NCBI GenBank assembly: GCA_030549495.1
Contig: JAUIRK010000919.1
Location: 62,001-126,000, forward strand
Origin: Nectonema munidae
Taxonomy: Eukaryota > Nematomorpha > Nectonematoida > Nectonematidae
Reading direction: 5' to 3'
DNA: 64,000 nucleotides
Positions 11,601 through 21,955 of this stretch are shown piece by piece. Position 1 is the stretch's first letter; every line of letters begins with the position of its first letter. The notes under the pieces are model-generated. The model saw only the letters and a list, made by a program, of their open reading frames with translations. It made no database searches and was not told where the DNA came from. The position numbers and the translations under genes are program-made.

Positions 11601-14600
11601 CTATTGAAAAATATCTCGAAAGTTTATTTTTACTTCAGGAAGAGTTTAACAAACGATTTGCTTTTTTTTTGAAGAGCTCCGAATCATTTTAACTTTTTTA
11701 TCCAATCCTTTTCATGAAGAAGTTGATATTGAAAATTTGGCCAGCAATCTTAAAAACAAGTTTGATTTCAAGAGTCTAGCTGACTTGGAGGACGAACTAA
11801 TCACTTTCAAATGCGACTTAACTTTGAAAACATTGCTGAAGGAATCTGATTTCAAAAAGTACATTCAGAAAACTAAATACCCGAGTATTTGGAAAATATA
11901 CGCTACTTTTTCGACATTTTTTGGTTCCACGTATTTGTGTGAATCCACTTTTTCTATTATGAATATCATTAAAACTAAAAACAGATGAAAACCGACAAAT
12001 GATTATTTAAATTCCTGCTTGAAAATAGAACTGACAACTCAAAATCCAAATATTGAAAAGCTTGTTGAAAAAATGCAAATTCAGGTGTTTTCAAAAAAAT
12101 ATTGATTTTCTATTTTTTTTTCATGTCATAGTTTTAATTTTTCGTGCAATATTATGTTCATTATCGTTTTAATAAGATTTTTACGTGTTTTAATTCAAAA
12201 AAATTGCCACTCCTTTATATATTTTTCGAGTAGATCGCTGAAATTTTTTTGAAAAAAAGTCTAACCAAGCAGAAAAAAGGTTGGACATGCCTGCTATAGA
12301 GTGTATTCAGCGCATACATAAATTGATAAGACTACTTTATATTTTTTTACAAAATTGATGAAATTTAAATACTATACTTCCAGCGAAAATATTTTAATTA
12401 AATTTGCATATCGCATATACACTAGTTTAAAAAATCCAAAATTGTTGGGCGCGAATATGCTTTTCATTTGAAAATGGCAGGTTGGTTGAGATGTTGGACT
12501 CAGCATGGAAGCCTCTGGAATCGATCCCTCATCGATACCAATTTGTTCATAGTTTGACATAAGCGTTACATCACTTCCTGGTCAATGAAAACTACCTTTT
12601 ACTCAAAATTGAAAATTTTGCTACATAATTAACATAGGAGAGAAAGGAGACAAAATAAAGTAATAAAGCAATTTTTACTATTTTAAAATGAGACTGTCTG
12701 TTCTCAGAATAATTTCAAAATAATAGGAGGCATAAAAAATGAATAGTTTATTTGATATTTTTAAATTTTTATAAGCAGCAAAAGCCAACGTTGAAGTAGC
12801 TAACACTTATAGGGCGATTTGGTAACGCTTGTATTTTTTACATTTTGTAAGGAATCATTGTATACAAAAATGGTAGTTTAATCACTTTTCATAAAATTAT
12901 TTAAGTCTAAGAACACAAAATCATTAAAAAACAATTTAAACAAACATAAATCATAAAAATTATTGTAAGAACAAGAAAATCATTGTGTTTTTTTGACTAT
13001 TTCTGTCTACAAATAAAATTCTGACAGCAAATAGATCAAGTACATATTTAACAAATGAAAAATTTTGTTTCGATATTATATTTTTATTATAGTAATCAAC
13101 AATTTTCTTAAAAAAATTTAACGCGAGTCTGACAATATGCATTCATATAAAATTGTAACGATTGAGAACTATTTTTCTCTCATTTAAAAACAAACAAATT
13201 TTCGTTTTTGCAAAATCTTTGGTGTATTGATGGAACTAAATTTTTACCAATAATCTGTGATTAATTTGAATAGCTCAACTTTGGTATCATGAGGTTCTGA
13301 AAATATTGAACTTATATTCCGCTAAAAACTAGTTTCTAATGAGATAAAATATAATTCTTTTTAATTTAACTCTAAATACGAATTAGAGAAAAGCAGTGGC
13401 GTAGCCAGAAAAAAGTTGATAGGGGGAGGGGGGGGGCACAATTTAAAAACTTAAAAAATTTGAGCAACATTATTTATACTTTCATTGGAGAAATTTTCGA
13501 AAACTGATATCGCATAAGATGCATGGGGGCACCATGAGGTACATGGTTCACTGCCCCTCATGCTCCAGCCTAGCTACGTCACTGGAGAGAAGAGAGCTGA
13601 ATGAGATAGGAGAGCTAACAAGAGAAGAGACCTTGAGTGAAAGAAGAGAGCTTGAGTGATTGAGTTTTAGCAGAGAAAGCTCCCTTCAAAAATCAGAAAG
13701 CCCATGTGTTTTTTAGATGAAAATGGAACTTTTTTTATACAAAAAACCTTTATTTGACATATCTTTTAAAAAAAAAAATTTTTTTTTAATTTTAATTACT
13801 AATTTTTTGGTATTTTTTTGTGTTGGGGCATTTTTCCTAATTTTAAATTGGGGTGTTTTTTCCTACTTTTACATTAGAGGAATTTTTTCTGCGCACAATA
13901 TTCGATATGCAAATTTAATTAAAATATTTTCGCTGGAAGTATAGTATTTAAATTCACCAATTTTGTAAAAAAAAATATAAAGTAGACCTATAAATTTAGG
14001 ACTTTAGGTATGCGCTGAATAGACTTTATTTTAAAGGATTGCTTGAATATTTGGTCTCCCGTGGTATTTCCAGACCACTAATTTTGAAAATTGCAACAAA
14101 AAAATTTCGCCCCCAATAATTTTGAGGATGTGCGCTATATGTGTTTATATGATGTTTCTATTGCAAATCTCTAGTATGAGGAGATATAAAAGTGAGGCAT
14201 TTTATATTCTTTTTTCACATTCAAAAATCTTTTGAATACTCAATTGGGCAAATGCATTGCTAGTATAAGGTCTGGTTAACACCCTGGCAGTGCTAAAGGC
14301 ACTGCTGTGATTATGCACAAGTGAACGCATTTTGAGTGCTGTTCTCTTTTCTACTCCAAGAACTGACTCGTTTGAGCGTGATGCTTTTTTCTAAGTTGCA
14401 TCTTCCTTTTTGATTTAGGGGCGTGTGAAGGCTGCTTATCCTGCTCCACCTGTCACGTTGTCTTGTCAAAGGAAGTTTTTGAGCGATGCCATTCCAATTT
14501 TCCGTCATCTTTCGAAGAACTAGACATGATACACCTTGCCCACGAACCCACAGACACGTATCTTTGCCCTTTCTACTTTTTGTGTCAATGTGTGGCGCCG

Positions 14601-15192
14601 AGATCACTCTTCGCAGCACCTCCGCCACGTTATTGTACCAGCTTCGTAATAATGAAAATTGACACATGGAAAATATTAACTACAAATTTATGTACAAAAT
14701 GAGTATATTTTCATTTAAATATACGAAAAGAAACGTTATCTCTCGCTGCATTTATCGTATAAATTCGACAATTTACAGAACAATAACATTCCCCTCCTCA
14801 ATTTCCAGGAGTCGGACATATAAAAAATATTTCTCTTTTTTAATTTGTTAGGCTTCTTATTAATTTGGTTGTTAGATAACTTATGTGTTTTAACTTCTTA
14901 GAGCTTAGTTATGCCTATTTGATTAGTTAATCTTTTAGTTAGTGAGGTTAGTTAAAGGGTTAATACGTATTTTATCTAGATTTTAGATATAACAGATATC
15001 GGCTAATTTATAGTGCGCACTACATTATATCGTATGTAGAAATTATTTGACCTCATGTCATTGATTGATTTTTGATATTTATATGTATTTAGATCGCGTC
15101 TCGGCTGCCAGATTAAAATTCATGATTTTTTGCAAGGAAGCACCATTAAGATTCCGTCAATCACAGTTGGCTCTTCTAATTCGCTTGATTAA
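8641..15192 (+). CDS. Adrenodoxin-type 2Fe-2S ferredoxin (split gene, 5' end not found)
   Basis: Three exons join in frame: 8641-8747, 14419-14557 and 15093-15192 (stop TAA). Exon 1 gives YTIYLELPDKRVIPLRAKEG then ETLLECIIQHNLDLD, the beta-grasp N-terminal part. Exon 2 gives ACEGCLSCSTCHVVLSKEVF, carrying three of the four cluster cysteines (C-x5-C-x2-C), and continues to LAHEPTD. Exon 3 begins TSRLGCQIKI, with the fourth cysteine, and ends IKIPSITVGSSNSLD. Splice phases agree (G|GG and AC|A codons) and acceptors have pyrimidine tracts. The first donor, GTTACG, is weak. Such ferredoxins carry electrons to mitochondrial P450s or to Fe-S cluster assembly. Choosing FDX1 over FDX2 is uncertain, though the IPS ending is more FDX1-like. 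An extra Cys lies inside the cluster loop. The exons are GC-richer than their surroundings. Exon 1 starts mid-protein, so at least one upstream exon is missing. The 5.67-kb first intron (8748-14418) holds a hAT, a SINE, a MITE and repeat A copies. Confidence 0.87.
9933..12293 (+). mobile_element. hAT DNA transposon (GTF2IRD2-like), 2361 bp
   Basis: Both ends are defined. The 5' end is CAGAGATGTCCAA, and the 3' end read inward is CAGGCATGTCCAA. An identical 8-bp target duplication, CTATAGAG, lies at 9925-9932 and 12294-12301, as expected for hAT. The interior carries a decayed transposase. Subterminal GATCTACC and TAGATCGC motifs form partial inverted repeats near both ends. Confidence 0.92.
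10600..12104 (+). pseudogene. hAT transposase (GTF2IRD2/ZBED-like) remnant
   Basis: The pieces run in family order. The first part reads ASFKVAQVLIKNNNSFINGE. DESTDLVGTGQLCIYI follows, with the first catalytic Asp. LTTDGAPAMVGNRSGFVAFC carries the second acidic motif, then CIIHSQVL. The C-terminal dimerisation region has FGSTYLCESTFSIMN. Frame changes near 10810 and 11240 and a stop near 11690 break it, so it cannot encode an active enzyme. The BED finger usual in this superfamily was not seen. Confidence 0.88.
12476..12833 (+). repeat. SINE family 2 with long tail, copy b
   Basis: The tRNA-like head (A box TGGTTGAGATG, B box region GAATCGATCCC) is followed by a roughly 240-bp tail beginning ACCTTTTACTCAAAATTG and ending near GCGATTTGGTAACG. 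Head plus tail occurs in the same order, on the other strand, at 37267-36894 in GRP94 intron 2. Here it interrupts repeat A within the ferredoxin intron. Confidence 0.7.
13394..13584. mobile_element. hAT-type MITE, 191 bp
   Basis: The ends are CAGTGGCGTAGCCAG and, inward from the 3' side, CAGTGACGTAGCTAG (13 of 15 match). The flanking 8-mers GAGAAAAG and GAGAGAAG match at 7 of 8 positions, as expected for a hAT target duplication. There is no ORF, so it would need a transposase supplied elsewhere. A run of ten or so G residues lies near the 5' end. Confidence 0.82.
13899..14136 (-). repeat. Repeat A, copy 3 (truncated)
   Basis: Reverse-oriented match to copy 1, from GCGCACATCCTCAAAATTAT to TTAATTAAATTTGCATATCG, lacking the right-hand third. 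The CAGGGG flank seen at other copies is absent here. Confidence 0.7.
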
Positions 15193-16406
15193 TAATGATT
15201 GCGCCAATCAAAATGCCTTTACGCTTCACACCACTGCCTTTGCTCTAACTCTCAATTTTTATTTGTCATTTAATCATTTACTCGATGTCTTTCAATGATG
15301 CATTTGTTATAAAGTTTTTAAAGTAGCCATGATGATCTTTTTTCATGTAGCATTTTTCATTCCTTTATTACCCCAAATCTTTTCATCCTTCATTCTTTCA
15401 TTTTCTTGCAGATAAATGCCATCTTCAAAAGGCTGTACATCCTCTTTGGTAAAATGTAAGTTATGCACATTTCCCATTAATTAAACTACCTTTAAATTCA
15501 TTTATTTAAAATAGTATTTATACCTCATTCAAAATATTTTATACTTTTATCACATAATTTTTAAATAAAATAGCAGTTTACATTTTTCTTCTTTTTGTTG
15601 TCTCTCAAATTGCCATGCCTGATTAAAGTGGACTTTGTCAGCCAAAAAATACTGAAACACCTTTTCCTCCAACAATACCGACAGGGTTACAGTTTATATT
15701 TGCCATTCTGAGGTGCTTCAAATAATGCAAAATTTCTATTCAATTATTTTCACGACTGCTTTGTTATTATTAGCTTGTTCATGGGATTAGATGAGATGTG
15801 GACTTCAACTCGTGTGGGAATGAATTTTACTTTTCAAAATTGGGTGAATGAATATCACACTTTAAAATTAAAACAATATGTAGTTGATATTAATTTCGAA
15901 ATCTTTTTCCGTCTTACAACAAATCTTCTTGACAATTCGGTCCTCAATTATATTAATAATGCCTTGAGGCCCAAATGTCATTGAAGGATGATGATCAATC
16001 TAATCAAACAGTTGGTCAGTATAGTGGATACATTTTAAAATTGCGAGTTATTCGTGCTTAAGTTTAATAGAAAAAGTGGGTGGATGTACAACAAACTCAT
16101 GAAATGCTTGAAGCTCCAAGGTGAAGAAGTTGCATTCTTTGATGAACCCTTACAATTCGCTACAAGTTGAATAAAAGTACGCTATATCTTTTTAATTTCT
16201 TTTAACACTATTATCTTGATGAAGTCTTCTCAAAATCTTTTTACGTGCATGCAAAGCATTAATTTTGCCTTCTCTAGGGCTAGAATATAATGCCAAATAA
16301 AAATTTATTAATGGTGGAACGATACCAACGTTTTATATGATGATGATTCTCACCTCATGTTTAACTTTCTTTCGGAGCAAAAGGAACATATGGGACTAGT
16401 ATATAT
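15193..16406. other. 3' flank of the ferredoxin gene; no recognised gene
   Basis: AATAAA at 15564-15569 is a possible polyadenylation signal, 372 bp past the stop. At about 15600-16160 short plus-strand reading pieces (for example MGLDEMWTSTRVGMNF, then LKLQGEEVAFFDEP in another frame) look like a decayed coding sequence, perhaps a transposase. I do not recognise the family. Confidence 0.35.
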
Positions 16407-17470
16407 TAGAGCCCTGCGCGGGTTGTAAAAAGTTGTCCGCACCCGCAATTATTCAATTTGCATCCACCCCGCCCTGCATTATATCGAAATAATACAAAGC
16501 TAATTAAATGTTATTTATATCCTTAACATGCTTGGAAAAAAATCTTAGATATACTATACTACTTTTAAATATATTATTAATTTTTTTACAAATAAGTTTT
16601 TGTCTGAAAAAAATTTCTTTGACAAGATGTGTAATCTGAATAAACACATTGTCTCATCAACAATTGTAATATTTAAAATTTTGAATATAGAATCACAAAA
16701 GTTAGCCCTTGGATTTTTCAAATTTGTATTTTTTTTAATTTGCATAGTTTGTTTTCTCATATAAAATAATTTTACAAATTTAAAAAAGCGTTAGAGTTTA
16801 CCTCTTGAACTAAGTCAATGAATCCTCCACAAGCGATCCTTTCAAGTGGTCTAAGATCTTTAGCTATAAAACAGACGCATGCCAGTTTAATGTTTTCTTT
16901 TTTAGCTTTCGAAATAACGTTAGCATTATTCAAAACTGGCTTGATAGCATCAGTCAGTAAAGTTTGATTAGGATATATTTTGCACTTGTGTCTCCTAAGA
17001 ATAGAAGTACTTGTTTTTCTTCCACAATAAGCGAAACCTTGATGTTGCCATTTAAAATGTGCGAAAAAAAACAACAACAGCAAAAATGAATTATCGAATA
17101 ATATTTTTAAATGGATATATGATATTCTATTATTTCATTTTTTTTCTCCTTCTCTTCTACGCGCATGAATGACGCTAATCAAACCTGTTCTACCTTTCTA
17201 TTTCAATTACGATTTCACGTCATCACACACCATATACTCAATGCAAATCTCTCCAATATACGTAACACATAGCAATAAAAAATAAGCTATTTCCAAAAAG
17301 GCAATTATGCACTCATAAAACTTGCATAAAGGTGAATTCGGACAACCCACAGATTGCCCGCACTATATTAATAAAACCCGCACCCGCCCCGCAAAAATGT
17401 TGCTGTGAACAACCCGCGGATGCTGGTCCCGCAAAACCCGTGCGGGTTGTCCGCCCCGCGCAAAGCACTA
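16407..17470 (-). mobile_element. hAT element, internally deleted, GC-rich ends
   Basis: 16-bp terminal repeats TAGAGCCCTGCGCGGG and TAGTGCTTTGCGCGGG bound 1064 bp. The flanking 8-mers GTATATAT and GTATACAT match at 7 of 8. Subterminal regions are rich in CCCGCACCCGC, in sharp contrast to the AT-rich surroundings. An ORF on the minus strand (17083-16772) reads a BED-like finger, CGRKTSTSILRRHKC, then KENIKLACVCFIAKDLRPL, the start of a hAT transposase. The catalytic and dimerisation parts are gone, so this is a non-autonomous deletion derivative. Confidence 0.88.
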
Positions 17471-17489
17471 GTATACATGCATGCTAGAG

Positions 17490-17600
17490 CAGCATTCTTA
17501 ACCTGTGATTCATGGATTTCTTAGGGGTCCATTGATGGGTTTCAAGAGATCCGTGAGGGTCAGATTAAAAATGTATTGATATTCATTCATAGCTCGTATC
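17490..17600 (+). mobile_element. hAT-like MITE fragment (Charlie-like end)
   Basis: It starts CAGCATTCTTAACCTGTG and continues GGGGTCCATTGATGGGTTTC then GATCCGTGAGGGTC, the layout of hAT/Charlie-type termini. No matching 3' end or target duplication was found. Confidence 0.5.
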
Positions 17601-17613
17601 TGATTGGTTAGAA

Positions 17614-17842
17614 CAGTGCTTCTCAAACTTTTTTACCCTAGGGTGCACCTATGAAATAACTGAAACTTTGAGATTGATATGGAAAAATGGGTCATACTCG
17701 CACCCCTGTTATGTTATCTCGCACCGCTTGGGAGTGCGTGCACCCCCTGTTAAGAATCGCTGCTAGATGGAATCTTTGGGTTTACATGGCTAACTTCAAG
17801 GGCGCACCAATGCTCCGTGGGGCACCGTTTGAGAAGCACATA
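17614..17842. mobile_element. hAT-like MITE, about 229 bp
   Basis: The 5' end CAGTGCTTCTCAAAC pairs with GTTTGAGAAGCACAT at the 3' end, where the outermost bases have drifted. Inside, GGGTGCACC and GGGCGCACC/GGGGCACC blocks repeat near each end. A target duplication is not clear. The open reading frame across it (17687-17884) is a by-product of the repeat. Confidence 0.6.
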
Positions 17843-18579
17843 GAGTGTGTAGCATCAGTAAAGCACATAGATCACACACTTTAACATTATAAAAGCTGCA
17901 TTGATTCTTTAGGTAAAATTGTATGTGTACATACAACAGGTCATATCGAAGGCTAGAAGAATTGTAATTGTGTGTATTTCTGAATTTTATTAGAATTATT
18001 CTTAATCTGACAAATTTTGGCAGTTAAACGGCGTCTGATTACGGGTCCTCTTGTGAGCGTAAGTTCTATTTATAATCTATAAAAAATAAATTTTCTGTAC
18101 AACATCATAAAATGTGCTGTTTAAAAAGAGCATCATTTAAATTAGATTCTTCATCAAAATGAAACTCAATTGTGTGTTAAGTTGGGCAGTTTAAATTTAA
18201 ATTGCAGATTCGGTGCGGGCATTTTCTTTTTTGTATTGCTCGTGCGGGCGGCTGAAAAATAATAAAATAGAGGGCGGGACTTTAATTTCATAAAGTATCT
18301 GAAAACTCTTATTATAGAATGTTTTTTAAATATGAAACTACTATGTCTCTTTTTATTGAAAAATTTAATTCAAAAAAATTTATTGAATTTTGAGATTTTT
18401 TTTATACATTAACCATTAAGTCTGAACTAATGAAGTTTAGACAAGTAACGTTTGATAATAAATTTTCTAAAACTTTTAAAATCTATTACAAATTCAGCCT
18501 TCTCTGAAACGTTGTGATGCTTTTTCTGATCGAGACTTTTTTTTCTGAGCTTTAGCTCCATTTTATTTTTTTTAAATTC
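17843..18579. other. Intergenic, with a GC-rich hAT remnant
   Basis: Around 18200-18290 the sequence GGTGCGGGC, CGTGCGGGCGGCTG and AGGGCGGGAC resembles the GC-rich subterminal region of the hAT at 16407-17470, suggesting a second eroded copy. Nothing else is recognised. Confidence 0.35.
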
Positions 18580-18706
18580 GGAGGGAGATGGTTAAATAAC
18601 TTTAAAGACGTAAAGGAATGGAAAGAAAGGGTTCCTGAAATTATCCAGGATTACTCACCTAAAAATATATATAACATGGACGAGACAGCTCTTTTTTCCG
18701 ATCTAG

Positions 18707-20302
18707 GGGTTTTAGGACAGAATGTCGAAAGAGAGATTACAATTATACATCAATATAACACTAAAAACAATAGGTATGGTACCGTAGGGTGTTTTCATCG
18801 AAAAGGCACAATTGCGCCGCTTGTATCGAACTATGAGGAAAGTAAGCTTGATGTAGGATCGAACCCAAGACCTTGAGTTATCGAATCCAGCATCTAACCA
18901 ACCATACTCACGCCCATTTCTTCAATAAAAATTTTATTTATCAGAAAATATAAAATATGAAAGTACTTTATCAATAAAAATGTATTAATGTATTAAAAAA
19001 ACTTGCAGCAATATTTATTTAAAGATTGTGAGCGATGGCTCTAAGGTATTCTAACCCAGCATTGACGTCGTATCAAAAATCTTTTTTAGTCTTGGGCTAA
19101 GAATCATTTCAGTGCTAGCCTGCTCCATACGAAGTTTTCTTAAAGGCTTGTCTTCTCTTGGGTGGCAAATCTTCTATTAAATGCATTATGCCAACCTTCA
19201 ACGGAGTTATTGGTCCTTGGTAAATCGTTTGCAACTCTCTCGTGAACTGACCACAAGTCAATTTCATATAATGCCTTTCTTCTTCTTCCACTCTGAACGA
19301 TTCCAAGCCATGTAGCTTCAAAATATTGTAAAAATTCTCCTAATGTTTCATCGGTTTCTTCATCATTAACTTATTGAACAGAGCACAAACATCAATAAAA
19401 GCATTATTCTGCAATCCTAAGGTTTTTTATTTTTCTCCACAAACACTGCCCCATGTGAAAGAAGCATGCATATATTCTGGATTCCGGGAAAATTATCTTC
19501 ATTTGATTGATGACCGAGCTTTCAAAAGCAGCCTGTAATGGAAACAGGATCTAATTGCTTTTCATACAAAAACTTAAAAATAATAGAATAAGTAGTCCCA
19601 TCTTTGTTTTCGGTAATGCAGTGTACTAACGATAAGGTCATATTTTGATCAATAAGACGATGACTGGTATATAGTTGTTTTTCATTAGGAGCCGCTTTGA
19701 AAGTTCCATCACCGAACCATCTTCTCTTAGACTTCAAAGTGTTGAGATTCTGTGTTGTTGAATATATTTTTACACCATTTTGATCAAATAATAGGAATGG
19801 CTCTCCCCTCGTTGTTAGAGTCAAGTTTTCACCTCTAGGAGTTGAATTGCGAGCTCTCCTTATTGTCTGAACTAGGGATTCTTTTTTTTGGAAGCTTTCC
19901 AACTATGGATACTGGAACATCATTTGTGCACTGATTTATCATAGACGATGGAATTTCTTCAGAATGTTGATAACGAATTTTAATCTTATGTATAACTTTT
20001 ATAACATCTATATGAGAACCTTCTTGCTCTGCCACTTTATCTATCACGTATGCATAGCCTTCATGTAGCAGTTTCTTTCCACTCATTTGAGTCTTGATTA
20101 TTTCCATTATGATGGGTTTGGTAGAATGGAGATTTGTAGAAACTTCTTGAAGGAAGTTAATTGGTGACTAAATCTCGAACAGACTGAAAAATAAATGTAA
20201 ATTATGATAGATAAATAAATAAATGAATACTTTATTTTTTCTCTCACTATCATTTATCTTCCCCCTGTCTTTATCATTGTCTGTTCGACATTCTATCAGC
20301 AC
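18707..20302 (-). mobile_element. Mutator-like element (MULE, FLYWCH/MULE type), 1596 bp
   Basis: Inverted ends share AGAATGTCGAA (18718 onward, and 20293 downward). The flanks CCGATCTAG (18698-18706) and ACGATCTGT (20303-20311) share CGATCT, consistent with a decayed 9-bp duplication. The minus strand encodes a decayed transposase: GKKLLHEGYAYVIDK (FLYWCH-like region), RRWFGDGTFKAAPNEKQLYT with the catalytic Asp, then FHMGQCLW, FEATWLGIVQSGRRRKAL and NDLPRTNNSVEGWHNAF. Stops and frame changes make it inactive. A family 3 SINE sits inside it. Confidence 0.85.
18778..18915 (-). repeat. tRNA-derived SINE, family 3, copy a
   Basis: Read on the minus strand: GGGCGTGAGTATGGTTGGTT, an A-box-like TGGTTGGTTAG, a B box GGGTTCGATCC, and an end near TTTTCGATGAAAACACC. 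It matches the copy at 24246. It lies within the MULE and is therefore the youngest of the three nested elements. Confidence 0.7.
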
Positions 20303-21524
20303 ACGATCTGTTCGTGGGAAATAATGCACTGGAAGTAAACGAAACAAAGAGGGTTTGGTTGTCGCATTGCTTACATACAAATATGACTGGCGAAATTGAA
20401 AGGCCAATTGTAATCGGGAAATGTGCTCGTCCGAGATCATTTAAAAAAAGTTTTTTTCTTACTGTAGACAGAGCTCTCCGAACAATCAGCAAGATACAAA
20501 ACATTCTCATTTTATGAAAAATTCAAGGATTTAATCGGATAAAGCTGCTTTTCTGTGAAAGAGTTCAAAAAAATATCCCAAAGACCATATCTGAATATGA
20601 AGGCCTTTTTGAATGTAACAAGAACTGTTTTCCTGCTCACAGTGAGTCCTTCTTTTTGTTGAAATTCTTAGTTAGATAAAGTACATTTCAGGTAAAATAA
20701 ACAGCATCTGTTTTTAGTAATTTACTTTTTTGCTTATCTTAAAACAAACCAAAATTAGTTTGTTATATTATGCTTTTTGCGGCTTATTTATAATAGAGAA
20801 GGGACGTTTGGCCACAAACCAGAAAGGTTGAGCATCTGGATCTAGATTCTAGTTCATCTAGCATATATTTATCTTTACGCCTGTTGAAAGATTTTTAAAC
20901 CCAAAATTTGCTAATATACCTGTCAATAAATCGCGTTTTCTGCTATTTTTTTACCTTCTAACTGTTCTGCTTCAGCACAACTCATATAAGTAAATTAGTT
21001 ACTCAGTTTATGAAAAATAATTTCAAAGATGCTTAAAGCAGTCACATCGGCCATTCTTTTTCTGTTAACAAAACTTCAACAAAAATTGAAAATTTATCAT
21101 GGCTACAAGCAAAAAACATTTTTAGAAAAATAATAAAAAGAAAATTAAAATATATAAATTAAATATTTTTAAACAAAATAAACGACAATTGAAAATTTGA
21201 TCTTATTATTTTAGTTTTGGGTCAATTGACCCATGTAGCTTTTCTAGGTACTAAAAATTACAAAACCATGTCATATTATCCTTGTGTCAAACCGAAAGAA
21301 ATTTTTTGTCGAGTATAGTGCACGCATTTCATTAGTTCATATGTCACTCAATGAAAAGTAAATCCAATTGGTTATTTTCTTACTATACATATATCTGTCA
21401 GTAAATTTTAGAAATTTATTTTTTGAATCACATTACGGCGGATGCCTATCTATTGAAGTTGTATTAAAATACGGCGGTTATAGTGAAATATGTATGGAAG
21501 GCAGAGTATAAGTGGCCTTTCTGA

Positions 21525-21587
21525 GCTGTTTTGACTTGTCTAAAAATAAAAGTATGCTGTTTTGACTTGTTTTAAAAATAAAAGTAT
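21525..21587. repeat. Tandem duplication, 31/32-bp unit
   Basis: GCTGTTTTGACTTG followed by AAAAATAAAAGTAT occurs twice in a row with one 1-2 base difference. It looks like a recent local slippage event. Confidence 0.8.
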
Positions 21588-21847
21588 ATCTCAACAATTA
21601 TTTTTCTTTTTTCTCGATTTTTGCTCTATTGAAATAATGGTTATCCTCTCGCGCCCTGATAAATATACTAAATTTCCGCTCAAATTTTGTTTCCACTTGT
21701 AAGACTTTGGGTTAACGATTACTACCAATAAAGATGGACACTCCATGTTCTAATGTCAGCGAAAACCAATTTTAAAACGGATTCTGACCAGTACAAAGAA
21801 AACCAGTATTTTTCTAACACTCGCTAGAATTTTCTATGCCTAAAGTA

Positions 21848-21955
21848 GATTCATGCAGGAGTGTTGATGTTAAAGTGAAACAACCAAAGCTTGTGCATAA
21901 TGATTCATGCAGGAGTGTTGATGTTAAAGTGAAACAACCAAAGCTTGTGCATAAT
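21848..21955. repeat. Perfect 54-bp tandem duplication
   Basis: The unit starting GATTCATGCAGGAGTGTTGA is repeated exactly at 21848-21901 and 21902-21955. It stays open in one plus frame (DSCRSVDVKVKQPKLVHN twice), but no surrounding gene is recognised. Confidence 0.9.

Larger units (their letters stand above)
9849..12475 (+). repeat. Repeat A, copy 2, split by a hAT insertion
   Basis: The two halves, 9849-9932 and 12294-12475, match consecutive parts of copy 1. Between them lies the hAT element, flanked by a duplicated CTATAGAG. The right half is cut at 12475 by a family 2 SINE. Repeat A is therefore older than both. Confidence 0.8.
18580..20480 (+). pseudogene. Tigger/pogo transposase remnant, split by a MULE
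   Basis: The left part (to 18706) reads VKEWKERVPEIIQDYSPKNI then YNMDETALFF, with the first catalytic Asp. The right part (from 20303) resumes as CGATCT GTT CGT (RSVR), then RVWLSHCLHTNMTGEIERPI and VIGKCARPRSFKK. Left and right are adjacent in the family (CENP-B/Tigger DDE_1), so the 1.6 kb between them is an insertion. The remainder of the transposase is absent. No terminal repeats were located. Confidence 0.82.

Noticed and set aside
14311-14702. Long ORFs on both strands at 14.3-14.7 kb as independent genes
   Set aside because: They are shadows of ferredoxin exon 2 and the adjoining intron. Splice sites at 14418/14558 explain the coding signal. A downstream read GAEITLRSTSAT resembles a ferredoxin end by chance, since the true last exon is at 15093.
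17687-17884. 65-codon ORF
   Set aside because: Lies across a hAT-like MITE and follows its inverted repeat structure; no protein motif.
20168-20510. Minus-strand ORFs at 20.2-20.5 kb
   Set aside because: Antisense of the resumed Tigger transposase and of the MULE end.
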